This document shows, piece after piece, positions 24,974-31,520 of a stretch of DNA of 33,173 bases; position 1 is the stretch's first letter, and each line of letters begins with the position of its first letter. Made by a program: the position numbers and the translations under genes. Below the pieces are notes generated by a model. It was given only the letters and a program-made list of their open reading frames with translations, was not told the DNA's origin and did no database searches. Source of the stretch: Bacteroidales bacterium (GTDB taxonomy: Bacteria; Bacteroidota; Bacteroidia; Bacteroidales; P3); NCBI GenBank assembly GCA_017443265.1, contig JAFSOU010000120.1, forward strand, positions 1-33,173. Reading direction: 5' to 3'.

Positions 24974-25660
24974 TTAGTAGTTTTTTGTGCTCATCACGTT
25001 GCCCTGCTCGTCGAAAAACTGCCATTGTCCTGTGCGCAGACCTTTGTTGTAAGAGCCTTTGTAGCGAGGCTTTCCGTTGTCGAAATATACTGTCTGTTCG
25101 CCGTGTGCCACGCCGTAAACGTAGGTGCATTCCGACTGCGGGCTGCCGTTTTCGAACCAAGCAGTCCATTTGCCGTCGCGTTTGCCCTCGTTTAGGTTGC
25201 CTGTTGACCGCATCTTGTAGTTTGGATAGAACTGATATTCAGTTTGTTGGTATTTGTTTGCACCTACAACGATGGTTATTGGCGAACGGTCGGTGTGCAT
25301 CTCCACAATATGTATGCTGTCCTTGTTTTCGGCAAGGGTTTTGCCGTCTTCGGTAAAGAAATGCCAGTTGTCGCCGAACTCGTTGTTCGAAAAATCGGCT
25401 TCGGCAAAGGTCTTGCCGTTTTCGTAGTAAAATTTCCACATGCCTTCGGGCTTGCCGTCTTTATAGTCCTTGCGGTAACGCAGTTGGCCGTTCTGGTAAA
25501 GGTTTTCTTCGGCTACAAGCACCTTGTCGGCACCTTCGCCTTCGGTATAGTATATCAGTTGGGGTTTGCCGTCGGGGTAGGAGAGTATTACCTCTTTAGT
25601 GGTTTTGTTGCAAGATATTGCAATTAAGGCAATTGCTAAAAGTGGTATGAGTTTTTTCAT
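24974..25660 (-). CDS. MORN-repeat (YwqK-type) lipoprotein
   Basis: A 228-residue exported lipoprotein. The signal peptide ends in the lipobox AISC (Cys17 of [19 protein letters not shown]). The rest is built of MORN_2/YwqK-type repeats, each with the pattern [72 protein letters not shown] and [10 protein letters not shown]. Family members are often labelled toxin-antitoxin antitoxins, but nothing here supports that. Probably a periplasm-facing or surface lipoprotein. It sits 10 bp after the nuclease-like gene and 7 bp before cca. Confidence 0.85.
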   Translation of the reverse strand: MKKLIPLLAIALIAISCNKTTKEVILSYPDGKPQLIYYTEGEGADKVLVAEENLYQNGQLRYRKDYKDGKPEGMWKFYYENGKTFAEADFSNNEFGDNWHFFTEDGKTLAENKDSIHIVEMHTDRSPITIVVGANKYQQTEYQFYPNYKMRSTGNLNEGKRDGKWTAWFENGSPQSECTYVYGVAHGEQTVYFDNGKPRYKGSYNKGLRTGQWQFFDEQGNVMSTKNY

Positions 25661-25670
25661 TGTTGTTGTG

Positions 25671-26714
25671 TTATTTTCTGATTAAGTCGATATAAAGTGG
25701 CAGATGATCGCTGAAACCGCCTTGGTAGCGGCCTCCGATGTAGGTGCGGAAAATCTTTTTGCCCATAAATTTAGCATCGTCGACAAGCAGGAAGTCGGCG
25801 TCGAAGATAACGGCGGTCTGGTCTTTGACGATGAGCGGGAAGTCGGATTCCAGCACCATGTTTTTCGAGGCCATCATCTGGTCGATGCACGACCAGTCGG
25901 CCTGATATTTGTACGAGCCTGTCCCGGCGGGCTTGTCGGCCACAAGGTTGATAAGCGTGTTGCGTTCCCAGTCGGCTTTGTCGGGTCCCACGCCGAGGTG
26001 TTTCACAATGCAGTCGGCAAAGGGCGAATCGTTGAAGTCGCCCATCACAATGACACCGCTTTTCGGGTGCCGTTCCATCACGGTGTCGATGGATTGTTTC
26101 AGCACCGAAGCCACGTAGTTGCGCCTAACTTCGGCCACATCGCCGCCGAGCTTGGAAGGGAAGTGGTTGACGAACACAAACAGCGTGTCGCCTTGGAAGG
26201 TAACGCCCGACACCAGCAGTATGTCGCGGGTGAAGAAAGTGCTGTCGTCGGCTTTGGCCACGGAAATGGGCTTGGAGTAAAGCACTGTAAAACGGTCGGG
26301 ACGGTAGATGAGAGCGTTGTCGATGCCACGGCGGTCGGGCGACTCGTAATGCACGTAGCGGTAGTGGTATTTGCTAAGAGGTGTGTTAAAACACAGCTGC
26401 CGCATAACCCACTCGTCCTCCACCTCGCAAAATCCCATAATGGCGGGCAGTTCGCCCTGTCCGATGGCAACAATGGTTTTGTAGATGTTGTCGCGTTTAA
26501 GGTAGAAACGTTTGTAGGTGAAGTGGTTGGAGCCGTCGGGGGTGAAAGCCTCGTCGAATTTTATGCTGTCGTCCTGCGGGTTGAAATAGTTTTCCACATT
26601 CCACCATGCAATGCGCATTGTGGCATTGTTGGTGAAATCTTTCTGCGCCGACGCTACGCCGAAAGCGAAGCAGAAGGTTGCAAAAATAGTTATGGTTTGC
26701 AATAAGTTTTTCAT
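25671..26714 (-). CDS. Exported endonuclease/exonuclease/phosphatase family protein
   Basis: A 347-residue protein with a signal peptide (MKNLLQTITIFATFCFAFGVASAQ). The EEP fold motifs are in order: RIAWWNVENYF, FCEVE (metal-binding Glu), FVNHFPSKLGG, VIVMGDFNDSPF (catalytic Asp and Asn) and C-terminal SDHLPLYIDL (catalytic His). Substrate could be nucleic acid or a phospho-ester; exported Bacteroidota members have been little studied. I chose the ATG at 26714, not the longer frame from 26840, because it starts the signal peptide and overlaps the preceding stop as ATGA (26711-26714). Confidence 0.88.
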   Translation of the reverse strand: MKNLLQTITIFATFCFAFGVASAQKDFTNNATMRIAWWNVENYFNPQDDSIKFDEAFTPDGSNHFTYKRFYLKRDNIYKTIVAIGQGELPAIMGFCEVEDEWVMRQLCFNTPLSKYHYRYVHYESPDRRGIDNALIYRPDRFTVLYSKPISVAKADDSTFFTRDILLVSGVTFQGDTLFVFVNHFPSKLGGDVAEVRRNYVASVLKQSIDTVMERHPKSGVIVMGDFNDSPFADCIVKHLGVGPDKADWERNTLINLVADKPAGTGSYKYQADWSCIDQMMASKNMVLESDFPLIVKDQTAVIFDADFLLVDDAKFMGKKIFRTYIGGRYQGGFSDHLPLYIDLIRK

Positions 26715-28102
26715 TTTCTGATTATTGCGTTGATTTCGTCGATGATTTTGTTGGCCAGGGCATCGGCTTTCTCGGCGGTGGCACTTTCGCTGTACACGCG
26801 GATTATGGGTTCGGTGTTGGATTTGCGCAGGTGCACCCACTCGTGGTCGAAGTTTATCTTTACGCCGTCGATAGTGCTGATGTCCAAGTCTTTATATTTT
26901 TCGGCCATCTGTTTTAACACATTGTCCACATCGATGTCGGGAGTGAGTTGGATTTTGTTTTTGGAAATGACGTAGTTGGGGAAAGTCTTGCGCAGTTCGG
27001 AGGCTGTGCAGCCTTTCTTTGCCAGCAGGGTTAGGAACAGTGCCACGCCCACCAGAGCGTCGCGGCCGTAGTGCAGTTCGGGGTAGATGACGCCTCCGTT
27101 GCCTTCGCCGCCGATGATGGCGTTGGTCTCTTTCATTTTGGTGACTACGTTAACCTCGCCCACAGCGGCAGCGGAGTAGGATGCCCCGCGTGCTTCGGTG
27201 ATGTCGCGCAAAGCACGTGTGGACGACATATTGCTCACTGTGTTGCCCACTTTGTTGGAAAGTATGTAGTCGGCCACGGAGACAAGGGTGTATTCTTCGC
27301 CGAACATCTCGCCGTTTTCGCAGACGAGGGCCAGACGGTCCACGTCGGGGTCCACCACAACGCCGAGGTTGCAGCCTTTTTCTTTCACCACTTTCGATAT
27401 TTCGGTGAGGTTTTCGGGCAGGGGTTCGGGATTGTGTGCGAAAAGTCCCGTAGGTTGGCAGTTCAGTTCCACAACTTCTTCAACGCCAAGTACTTTGAGC
27501 AGTCGGGGTATGGCTATGCCGCCGGTGGAGTTTACAGCGTCAACGGCAATGCGGAAATGTGCGTTGGCAATGGCTTGGGTGTCCACAAGGGGTAGTGCCA
27601 CAACTTTTTCGATGTGGTTGTCGATGGAGTTTTCGAGGTGTGTGAGGGTGCCGAGGTCGTCAACTTCGGCGAAATCCACCTTGCCCGAGTCGGCCAGAGC
27701 CAGCACGGTGTTGCCTTCGGCGGCGTCGATAAACTCGCCTTTGGCGTTGAGCAGCTTGAGGGCGTTCCAGTGCTTGGGGTTGTGGCTGGCGGTGATGATG
27801 ATGCCGCCGTCGGCGTGTTGCGAAATCACCGTCATCTCCACGGTTGGGGTGGTGGAAAGGCCGGTTTCAACCACGTCCACGCCCATGCCGAGCAAGGTGC
27901 CCGTAACGAGCGAGTCCACCATGGCACCCGACACGCGTGCGTCGCGGCCCACGACCATGGTTATGCGTTTTTTGCCTGTGTTTTGTTTGAGAAAAGTGGC
28001 GAACGCCGAAGCGAATTTTACCACATCGATAGGGGTAAGTCCTTGACCTTCAGTACCTCCGATGGTTCCCCTTATGCCTGAAATGGATTTTATTAGCGAC
28101 AT
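26711..28102 (-). CDS. glmM: Phosphoglucosamine mutase / phosphohexomutase
   Basis: A 463-residue alpha-D-phosphohexomutase, most likely converting glucosamine-6-P to glucosamine-1-P for peptidoglycan and LPS precursors. Visible are the phosphoserine loop TASHNP (Ser106), the Mg loop DPDVDRLAL, the sugar-binding loop GGEGNGGVI, and the phosphate-binding loop LRKSNTEPIIRVY. The GEGNGG variant also occurs in phosphomannomutase-like members, so the sugar specificity is not certain. First gene of the five-gene minus operon, with a good promoter just upstream. Confidence 0.88.
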   Translation of the reverse strand: MSLIKSISGIRGTIGGTEGQGLTPIDVVKFASAFATFLKQNTGKKRITMVVGRDARVSGAMVDSLVTGTLLGMGVDVVETGLSTTPTVEMTVISQHADGGIIITASHNPKHWNALKLLNAKGEFIDAAEGNTVLALADSGKVDFAEVDDLGTLTHLENSIDNHIEKVVALPLVDTQAIANAHFRIAVDAVNSTGGIAIPRLLKVLGVEEVVELNCQPTGLFAHNPEPLPENLTEISKVVKEKGCNLGVVVDPDVDRLALVCENGEMFGEEYTLVSVADYILSNKVGNTVSNMSSTRALRDITEARGASYSAAAVGEVNVVTKMKETNAIIGGEGNGGVIYPELHYGRDALVGVALFLTLLAKKGCTASELRKTFPNYVISKNKIQLTPDIDVDNVLKQMAEKYKDLDISTIDGVKINFDHEWVHLRKSNTEPIIRVYSESATAEKADALANKIIDEINAIIRK

Positions 28103-28124
28103 TTTTTATTGAGTTTTAAACCTG

Positions 28125-28157
28125 CAAATATACGAAAAAAAAACGTCTTTTCGCAAA
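28125..28157 (-). promoter_or_regulatory. glmM operon promoter
   Basis: On the minus strand TTTG (28157-28154) is followed after 21 bp by TATATTTG (28132-28125), a full match to the Bacteroidota -33/-7 consensus. It ends about 22 bp before the glmM ATG. Confidence 0.7.
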
Positions 28158-28323
28158 TAAAATGGATTGTTAAGGACGGATGTGGCTGAAAATGAATAAG
28201 AAATAAAGTTTGTCGTAGGTTGAATCGTGCGAGAGCAAAAAACGGTTGTTATTGGCAAAAAAAAGCCGTTTTGTTTCTGAAAAACTCCAAAAAAACACCT
28301 TTGCCCTAAAAAACGGGTTTGAA

Positions 28324-28374
28324 TTTCATACATGAAAATAGGCATTTCATACATGAAAAATGCCAGTTCGTACA
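28324..28374 (+). promoter_or_regulatory. Three 21-bp-phased boxes (array 1)
   Basis: TTTCATACA at 28324, TTTCATACA at 28345 and GTTCGTACA at 28366: the central C of the boxes is at 28327, 28348 and 28369, exactly 21 bp apart. The first two share the 15-mer TTTCATACATGAAAA. The last box lies 45 bp before the -7 element. The spacing matches LytTR-type binding sites; the bound protein is inferred. Confidence 0.75.
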
Positions 28375-28390
28375 AAAGGCCTGAATCCGT

Positions 28391-28421
28391 TTGGTGATAA
28401 GCGTTTGCGATAGTAATTTTG
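28391..28421 (+). promoter_or_regulatory. Promoter of LytTR gene 1
   Basis: TTG at 28391-28393, 20 bp, then TAATTTTG at 28414-28421. Same spacing as the promoter at 29626-29656. Confidence 0.7.
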
Positions 28422-28471
28422 GCTTGAAATTTAAAGAATTTTAGTCATTAACAATTTAAAATTTTCAAGTC

Positions 28472-29005
28472 ATGAAACAGTTAACATTTCAAGTAACCCC
28501 AAAATCCGGTAACGAGCAGATAGCTTTGGCTATCGGAACAATAACCCTAAACGTAACCCTCGACGGAGAAAGCTATGCCATACAGATAGAGCCTCCCGTG
28601 GAGCCTACCGTTGTCGTGAAACTCCGTACTCGCGGCCGCAAAAGCATCGAAATCAATAATATAGTGATGATACGTCCGCCACAAGACGAATCGGAATCGA
28701 AAAGTAACAACAAAGAGATAATAGTGAACGGTGGATATGCTGATATGCTGTGCGATTTCAGCGTGTCGAAGCAGATGTACAAACTTTTTTGGGATAGTAT
28801 CGGTAGGTTTGTTGAGGTGTACCGCGGCTGTTGGATTAACACCAAGTACATTACGGGCATCAAGTTGGGCGAAAAAGCCCCGTTTAAAGGCAAATGGTGT
28901 GTGGAGGTGCAATACACCGACGGCAGAAACGAATTGCGGACAGAGATGTACGAAATCAGTCGTCGCAACCTTACAAAAATAAAACAAATAGTAAATAATA
29001 AATAA
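28472..29005 (+). CDS. Stand-alone LytTR-like DNA-binding protein 1
   Basis: A 177-residue protein without receiver, signal peptide or membrane helix. The N-terminal ~60 residues are a beta-rich segment of unknown role. Residues ~60-175 resemble a LytTR domain: INNIVMIRP, then NNKEIIVNGG, DFSVSKQMYKLFW, FVEVYRGCWINTKYITGIK (the HRSYIVN-like motif with RGCWIN) and a final strand pair. It is a paralogue of the protein at 30055 (shared DIVMI/NIVMI, FSVS, FV.V.RG..VN). The three-box array upstream suggests auto- or cross-regulation. The leader just before the ATG (AAGTCATG) matches that of the gene at 29701. Confidence 0.72.
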   Translation: MKQLTFQVTPKSGNEQIALAIGTITLNVTLDGESYAIQIEPPVEPTVVVKLRTRGRKSIEINNIVMIRPPQDESESKSNNKEIIVNGGYADMLCDFSVSKQMYKLFWDSIGRFVEVYRGCWINTKYITGIKLGEKAPFKGKWCVEVQYTDGRNELRTEMYEISRRNLTKIKQIVNNK

Positions 29006-29039
29006 GTAGTAACCAACAAAAAGAAAGGAGAACCAAACA

Positions 29040-29183
29040 ATGGCAAAACAAAAAATGAAACCCGCCGATAATGTTTCCAACATGTGCAACGCCAATCGGG
29101 GCACAAAAGGTACCAACCAGCAGTATTCGAAGGCTCAAGGCAATAGGGGTAAACTGATGAATCCTACGTGGAAGAAGAAATAA
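29040..29183 (+). CDS. 47-residue basic small protein
   Basis: A short gene starting MAKQKMKPADNVSNM and ending LMNPTWKKK. It is hydrophilic, Lys/Asn/Gln/Gly-rich and lacks membrane segments, so it is probably disordered and cytoplasmic. Support for it being real: a good Shine-Dalgarno (AAAGGAG, 29024-29030) 9 bp before the ATG, which is rare in this phylum, 34 bp spacing after LytTR gene 1, and a strong terminator 14 bp after its stop. I do not recognise its function. Confidence 0.7.
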   Translation: MAKQKMKPADNVSNMCNANRGTKGTNQQYSKAQGNRGKLMNPTWKKK

Positions 29184-29197
29184 GACGTGGTTTGATG

Positions 29198-29229
29198 CGG
29201 GCGGCGTTGCAAACGCCGCCCGTTTTTTT
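29198..29229 (+). terminator. Terminator after the 47-residue gene
   Basis: CGGGCGGCGTT (29198-29208) pairs with AACGCCGCCCG (29212-29222), loop GCA, followed by seven T. It ends the transcript of LytTR gene 1 and the small protein. Confidence 0.9.
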
Positions 29230-29300
29230 ATCTATATTCAATGGTGTCCGACAAAAAAAGTCTGATGAAATTGATTAACAGCATAATGCCCTCGAAAATG

Positions 29301-29346
29301 TGAAGAAAATTCCAGCGTACTTTTCGATAACGAAGTGGAGAACAAA
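29301..29346 (+). repeat. Structured repeat, copy C (diverged)
   Basis: TGAAG, a weaker stem region (29306-29324) and CGATAACGAAGTGGAGAA followed by CAAAT. It differs from copies A and B at a few tail positions and its stem no longer pairs fully, so it is a decayed copy. The CAAAT after the tail matches copy A. Confidence 0.65.
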
Positions 29347-29558
29347 TCATTCTCAATAATTCCAAGTTACACTTGAGGTTTGCAGCCGGGACTGAGAATG
29401 GCGTGCCGGAACTCGCGCTCCCACAATATTTGTATGACACCAATAATATAATGTCCCTAACAAATATCAGCAAAAAACGAGAAAAACAGACCGAAAAATG
29501 CTGTTTTTTTTCAAAACTTCCCCCAAAAAACGTCTTTTATTGCCCGTTTTAAAAACTG

Positions 29559-29609
29559 ATTCGTAATAAAAATTGACGATTTCGTACACGCCAACACCAA
29601 TTTCGTACA
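29559..29609 (+). promoter_or_regulatory. Three 21-bp-phased boxes (array 2)
   Basis: ATTCGTAAT, TTTCGTACA (29580) and TTTCGTACA (29601): the central C is at 29562, 29583 and 29604, exactly 21 bp apart. The last is 45 bp before the -7 element, identical to array 1. Confidence 0.75.
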
Positions 29610-29625
29610 AAATTGCGAAAAAAGC

Positions 29626-29656
29626 TTGCACACTCTTTGAAGCGGTCGTACTTTTG
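29626..29656 (+). promoter_or_regulatory. Promoter of the small membrane protein / LytTR 2 unit
   Basis: TTG at 29626-29628, 20 bp, then TACTTTTG at 29649-29656. It matches TTG-N20-TAnnTTTG. Confidence 0.7.
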
Positions 29657-29700
29657 TATCACAATTAAACAATAGTAAAAACCATTAAATATTTAAAGTC

Positions 29701-29925
29701 ATGTTAGGAAGAATCATTTTTTCGGCAGCAACAGTTTTCGGCGCATGGTGCGCTGTAAAGGCAAGCGTTTTGGTAGAAAATGACATCGTTAGAAGAGTTA
29801 TGGAGTTGAATTTCCCAAACACTTCTTTCCCATTGGTGGCAGTGGTGGCGTTTTTCATTGTGTTAAGGATCACTTTCTGGGTTACACACAAAAGAAGATG
29901 TAGTAAAAATACTTCATCCAAATGA
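29701..29925 (+). CDS. Small two-helix membrane protein
   Basis: A 74-residue protein with two hydrophobic segments (about 4-24, RIIFSAATVFGAWCAVKASV; and 43-61, FPLVAVVAFFIVLRITFWV) and a basic end (HKRRCSKN), predicting a hairpin in the inner membrane with both ends inside. No family recognised. It has its own promoter with the three-box array and lies 129 bp upstream of LytTR gene 2. By analogy with LytTR regulatory systems, where a membrane protein holds a LytTR regulator in check, it could be a membrane partner; this is inference. Confidence 0.65.
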   Translation: MLGRIIFSAATVFGAWCAVKASVLVENDIVRRVMELNFPNTSFPLVAVVAFFIVLRITFWVTHKRRCSKNTSSK

Positions 29926-30054
29926 TAAAAAACGATGTGTGATGTGACCGAGGCGAATTGTCCGGCAGGTTTAAACGGTTTTTATTGCCGCAAAAACGAC
30001 CGTTCATTGCTATTTTTCGCCATTAAAACCCAAAGACGGCTTTTGTACAAAAAA

Positions 30055-30588
30055 ATGGCTAAATTTGCAAAACCAATGGAACCTATCACCTACAACATAT
30101 CGCAAGAAACGCCCTCCGAAGGCAATCCAGGCATAAGGATAAAAAGCATTGCTATGACTATCGAGATGCCCGACGGCAAAGTGTGCAACATTGTTTTGAA
30201 CAACACACAGGAAAGACTGGTGTCGCTAAAAACCAAGACCTACGGCCACTTTTGCATACCTTTGTCCGATATTGTGATGATATGCCCCACCGAAAAAGCC
30301 GATTTCACCATGGAAGGCAACAGCAACAACAAGGCTATCTTTTTCACCAACCGCCGCCCCGACATCATAAACAATTTCTCGGTTTCGCATGACATACAGG
30401 ACAAACTCGGGGTGCCGTCCAACGAGTTCGTGTGCGTGAACCGCGGCTGGTATGTAAACCGCATGCATATTGTCGCCGCTAAGGACCATGCCATTACCGT
30501 GGAATACGTGAATTCGGCAAACAAAAAAGTGAAAATGGAGGTGAAAGCAAGTCGCAACGGATGGCGCAACGTAAATAAGCGGTCTTAA
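30055..30588 (+). CDS. Stand-alone LytTR-like DNA-binding protein 2
   Basis: A paralogue of the protein at 28472. Starting at 30055 it has 177 residues, the same as LytTR 1. The LytTR-like part has LSDIVMICP, NNKAIFFTN, NFSVSHDIQDKL, FVCVNRGWYVNRMHIVAAK and the closing strands. The frame is open back to 29935, but that region resembles the non-coding upstream sequences of this locus. The ATG at 30076 is an alternative, since a TAAATTTG motif covers 30060-30067. No sensor domain or cognate kinase is present. Confidence 0.7.
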   Translation: MAKFAKPMEPITYNISQETPSEGNPGIRIKSIAMTIEMPDGKVCNIVLNNTQERLVSLKTKTYGHFCIPLSDIVMICPTEKADFTMEGNSNNKAIFFTNRRPDIINNFSVSHDIQDKLGVPSNEFVCVNRGWYVNRMHIVAAKDHAITVEYVNSANKKVKMEVKASRNGWRNVNKRS

Positions 30589-30600
30589 TCGCCGAAAAAA

Positions 30601-30633
30601 CTACCGTTCGATGCTGTTTTCTACCGTTTAGTG
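30601..30633 (+). promoter_or_regulatory. Tandem CTACCGTT boxes
   Basis: CTACCGTTCGATG at 30601-30613 and CTACCGTTTAGTG at 30621-30633 are direct repeats 20 bp apart. Each contains ACCGTT as in the classical LytTR-site consensus. They lie about 40 bp before the -7 box at 30664-30671, and could link the exported-protein operon to the LytTR proteins upstream. Confidence 0.5.
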
Positions 30634-30663
30634 CCAAAATCGCAAAAACTCCTCGAAATACAT

Positions 30664-30671
30664 TATCTTTG
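30664..30671 (+). promoter_or_regulatory. -7 box of the exported-protein operon
   Basis: TATCTTTG fits TAnnTTTG. It is about 55 bp before the ATG at 30727, supporting that start over the ATG at 30700. No good -33 TTG is seen, which fits an activator-dependent promoter. Confidence 0.5.
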
Positions 30672-30726
30672 CACGTCTATTTAATAATGTATAATAATAA
30701 TGTATAACCAATTAATAAAAGAAAAA

Positions 30727-31506
30727 ATGAAAGGTAAAATTTTATCATTCGCTATTATGGCAATCCTTTGCGCGGTTTGCTCATCGCTATGCGCTCAAGA
30801 CATAATTATTCTTCGCAATGGTGTTGAGATAAAGGCTACAGTCACTCGTATAGGTGACGAAGAGATCGAATACAACCAATGGGGTTGTGAAAATTGCCCA
30901 AAATACAGCAAGAAGGTCAGCAATGTGCTGAAAATCAAATTCCAGAACGGCACAGAACAGATTTTTGACCAAAACAGCAATTCATCTTCGTCGGTTAAAA
31001 CTACCCCCAATATAACCATTGTAAACAATAACAACAATAACAATAATTATAACAACGGTGGCGGTTATTATTCCGAGTCATCCACACTTAAATATATGGT
31101 GCGTTCGGGAAAGGATATCCTTCTTAACGGCTTCGAGCTCACCGACGACCAGATAAAACTGCTCTGCGGCGAGGAAAAACTTGATGTTTATAGCAGCGCT
31201 TGCAGACAGTGGATAGCAAGCAAATGGCTTACGGGCATCGGCTGGCCAGTATGGGTGGCAGGATTAATCACCGAAATTATTGATGGCGAAATAGGTATCC
31301 CCGTTTTCATTGTTGGCAACGGCATGGTGGCAAGTGGATACGCTTTGCGCGGAATTTCTGCTGGAAGAATAAACTGGATTGTCAACGAATACAACAACGG
31401 CCAGCTCACTTCGTGGAATTTTAGTCTGCAACCCTCACTTATGGCCGTCAACATGCCCGATTCGAGGACAATGGCTGTGGGAGCTACTTTGAGTATTAAT
31501 TTCTAA
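30727..31506 (+). CDS. Exported protein with repeat-strand module and Asn-rich linker
   Basis: A 259-residue protein. The signal peptide MKGKILSFAIMAILCAVCSSLCAQ decides the start at 30727. It is followed by a small beta module (DIIILRNGVEIKATVTRI to VLKIKFQNGTEQIF) that recurs in the protein at 32052, then an Asn-rich linker (NNNNNNNNYNNGGG), then a C-terminal region with one or two hydrophobic segments (TGIGWPVWVAGLITEI; GIPVFIVGNGMVASGYALRG) and strands ending SINF like an outer-membrane strand. No family function recognised. Likely first gene of a co-directional run, with gaps of 14 and 6 bp to the next two genes. Confidence 0.8.
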   Translation: MKGKILSFAIMAILCAVCSSLCAQDIIILRNGVEIKATVTRIGDEEIEYNQWGCENCPKYSKKVSNVLKIKFQNGTEQIFDQNSNSSSSVKTTPNITIVNNNNNNNNYNNGGGYYSESSTLKYMVRSGKDILLNGFELTDDQIKLLCGEEKLDVYSSACRQWIASKWLTGIGWPVWVAGLITEIIDGEIGIPVFIVGNGMVASGYALRGISAGRINWIVNEYNNGQLTSWNFSLQPSLMAVNMPDSRTMAVGATLSINF

Positions 31507-31520
31507 AAATATATATAAAA

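Larger units (their letters stand above)
28103..28471. other. Divergent region between glmM and LytTR gene 1
   Basis: A 369-bp AT-rich gap. It carries the glmM promoter (28125-28157, minus) and the three-box array plus promoter of the LytTR gene (28324-28421). Between them is a hairpin-prone stretch with AACGG near 28240 and CCGTT near 28268. No gene is credible here. Confidence 0.65.
29230..29700. other. Intergenic region upstream of the small membrane protein
   Basis: About 470 bp without a gene. It holds structured-repeat copy C (29301-29346), AT-rich sequence, and the three-box array and promoter described separately. The stretch 29347-29555 shows nothing I can assign. Confidence 0.65.

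Noticed and set aside
24974..25660. Toxin-antitoxin antitoxin label for the MORN-repeat protein
   Set aside because: YwqK-type proteins are often given that name, but this one is a lipoprotein in an operon with tRNA and cell-wall genes, with no toxin gene nearby.
26715..26840. Longer N-terminus for the exported EEP protein
   Set aside because: The added 42 residues lie antisense-free inside the end of glmM in another frame, are Arg/Gln-rich and would hide a clear signal peptide that starts at 26714.
28324..28374. Short CRISPR-like array
   Set aside because: Three 9-bp boxes with 12-bp gaps and a promoter directly downstream are far too small for CRISPR repeats and spacers, and no cas gene is present; the same geometry recurs at 29559-29609.
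29935..30054. Upstream extension of LytTR gene 2
   Set aside because: The 40 extra residues do not match LytTR protein 1, and the DNA resembles the AT-rich upstream regions of this locus. Starting at 30055 gives a protein of the same length as its paralogue.
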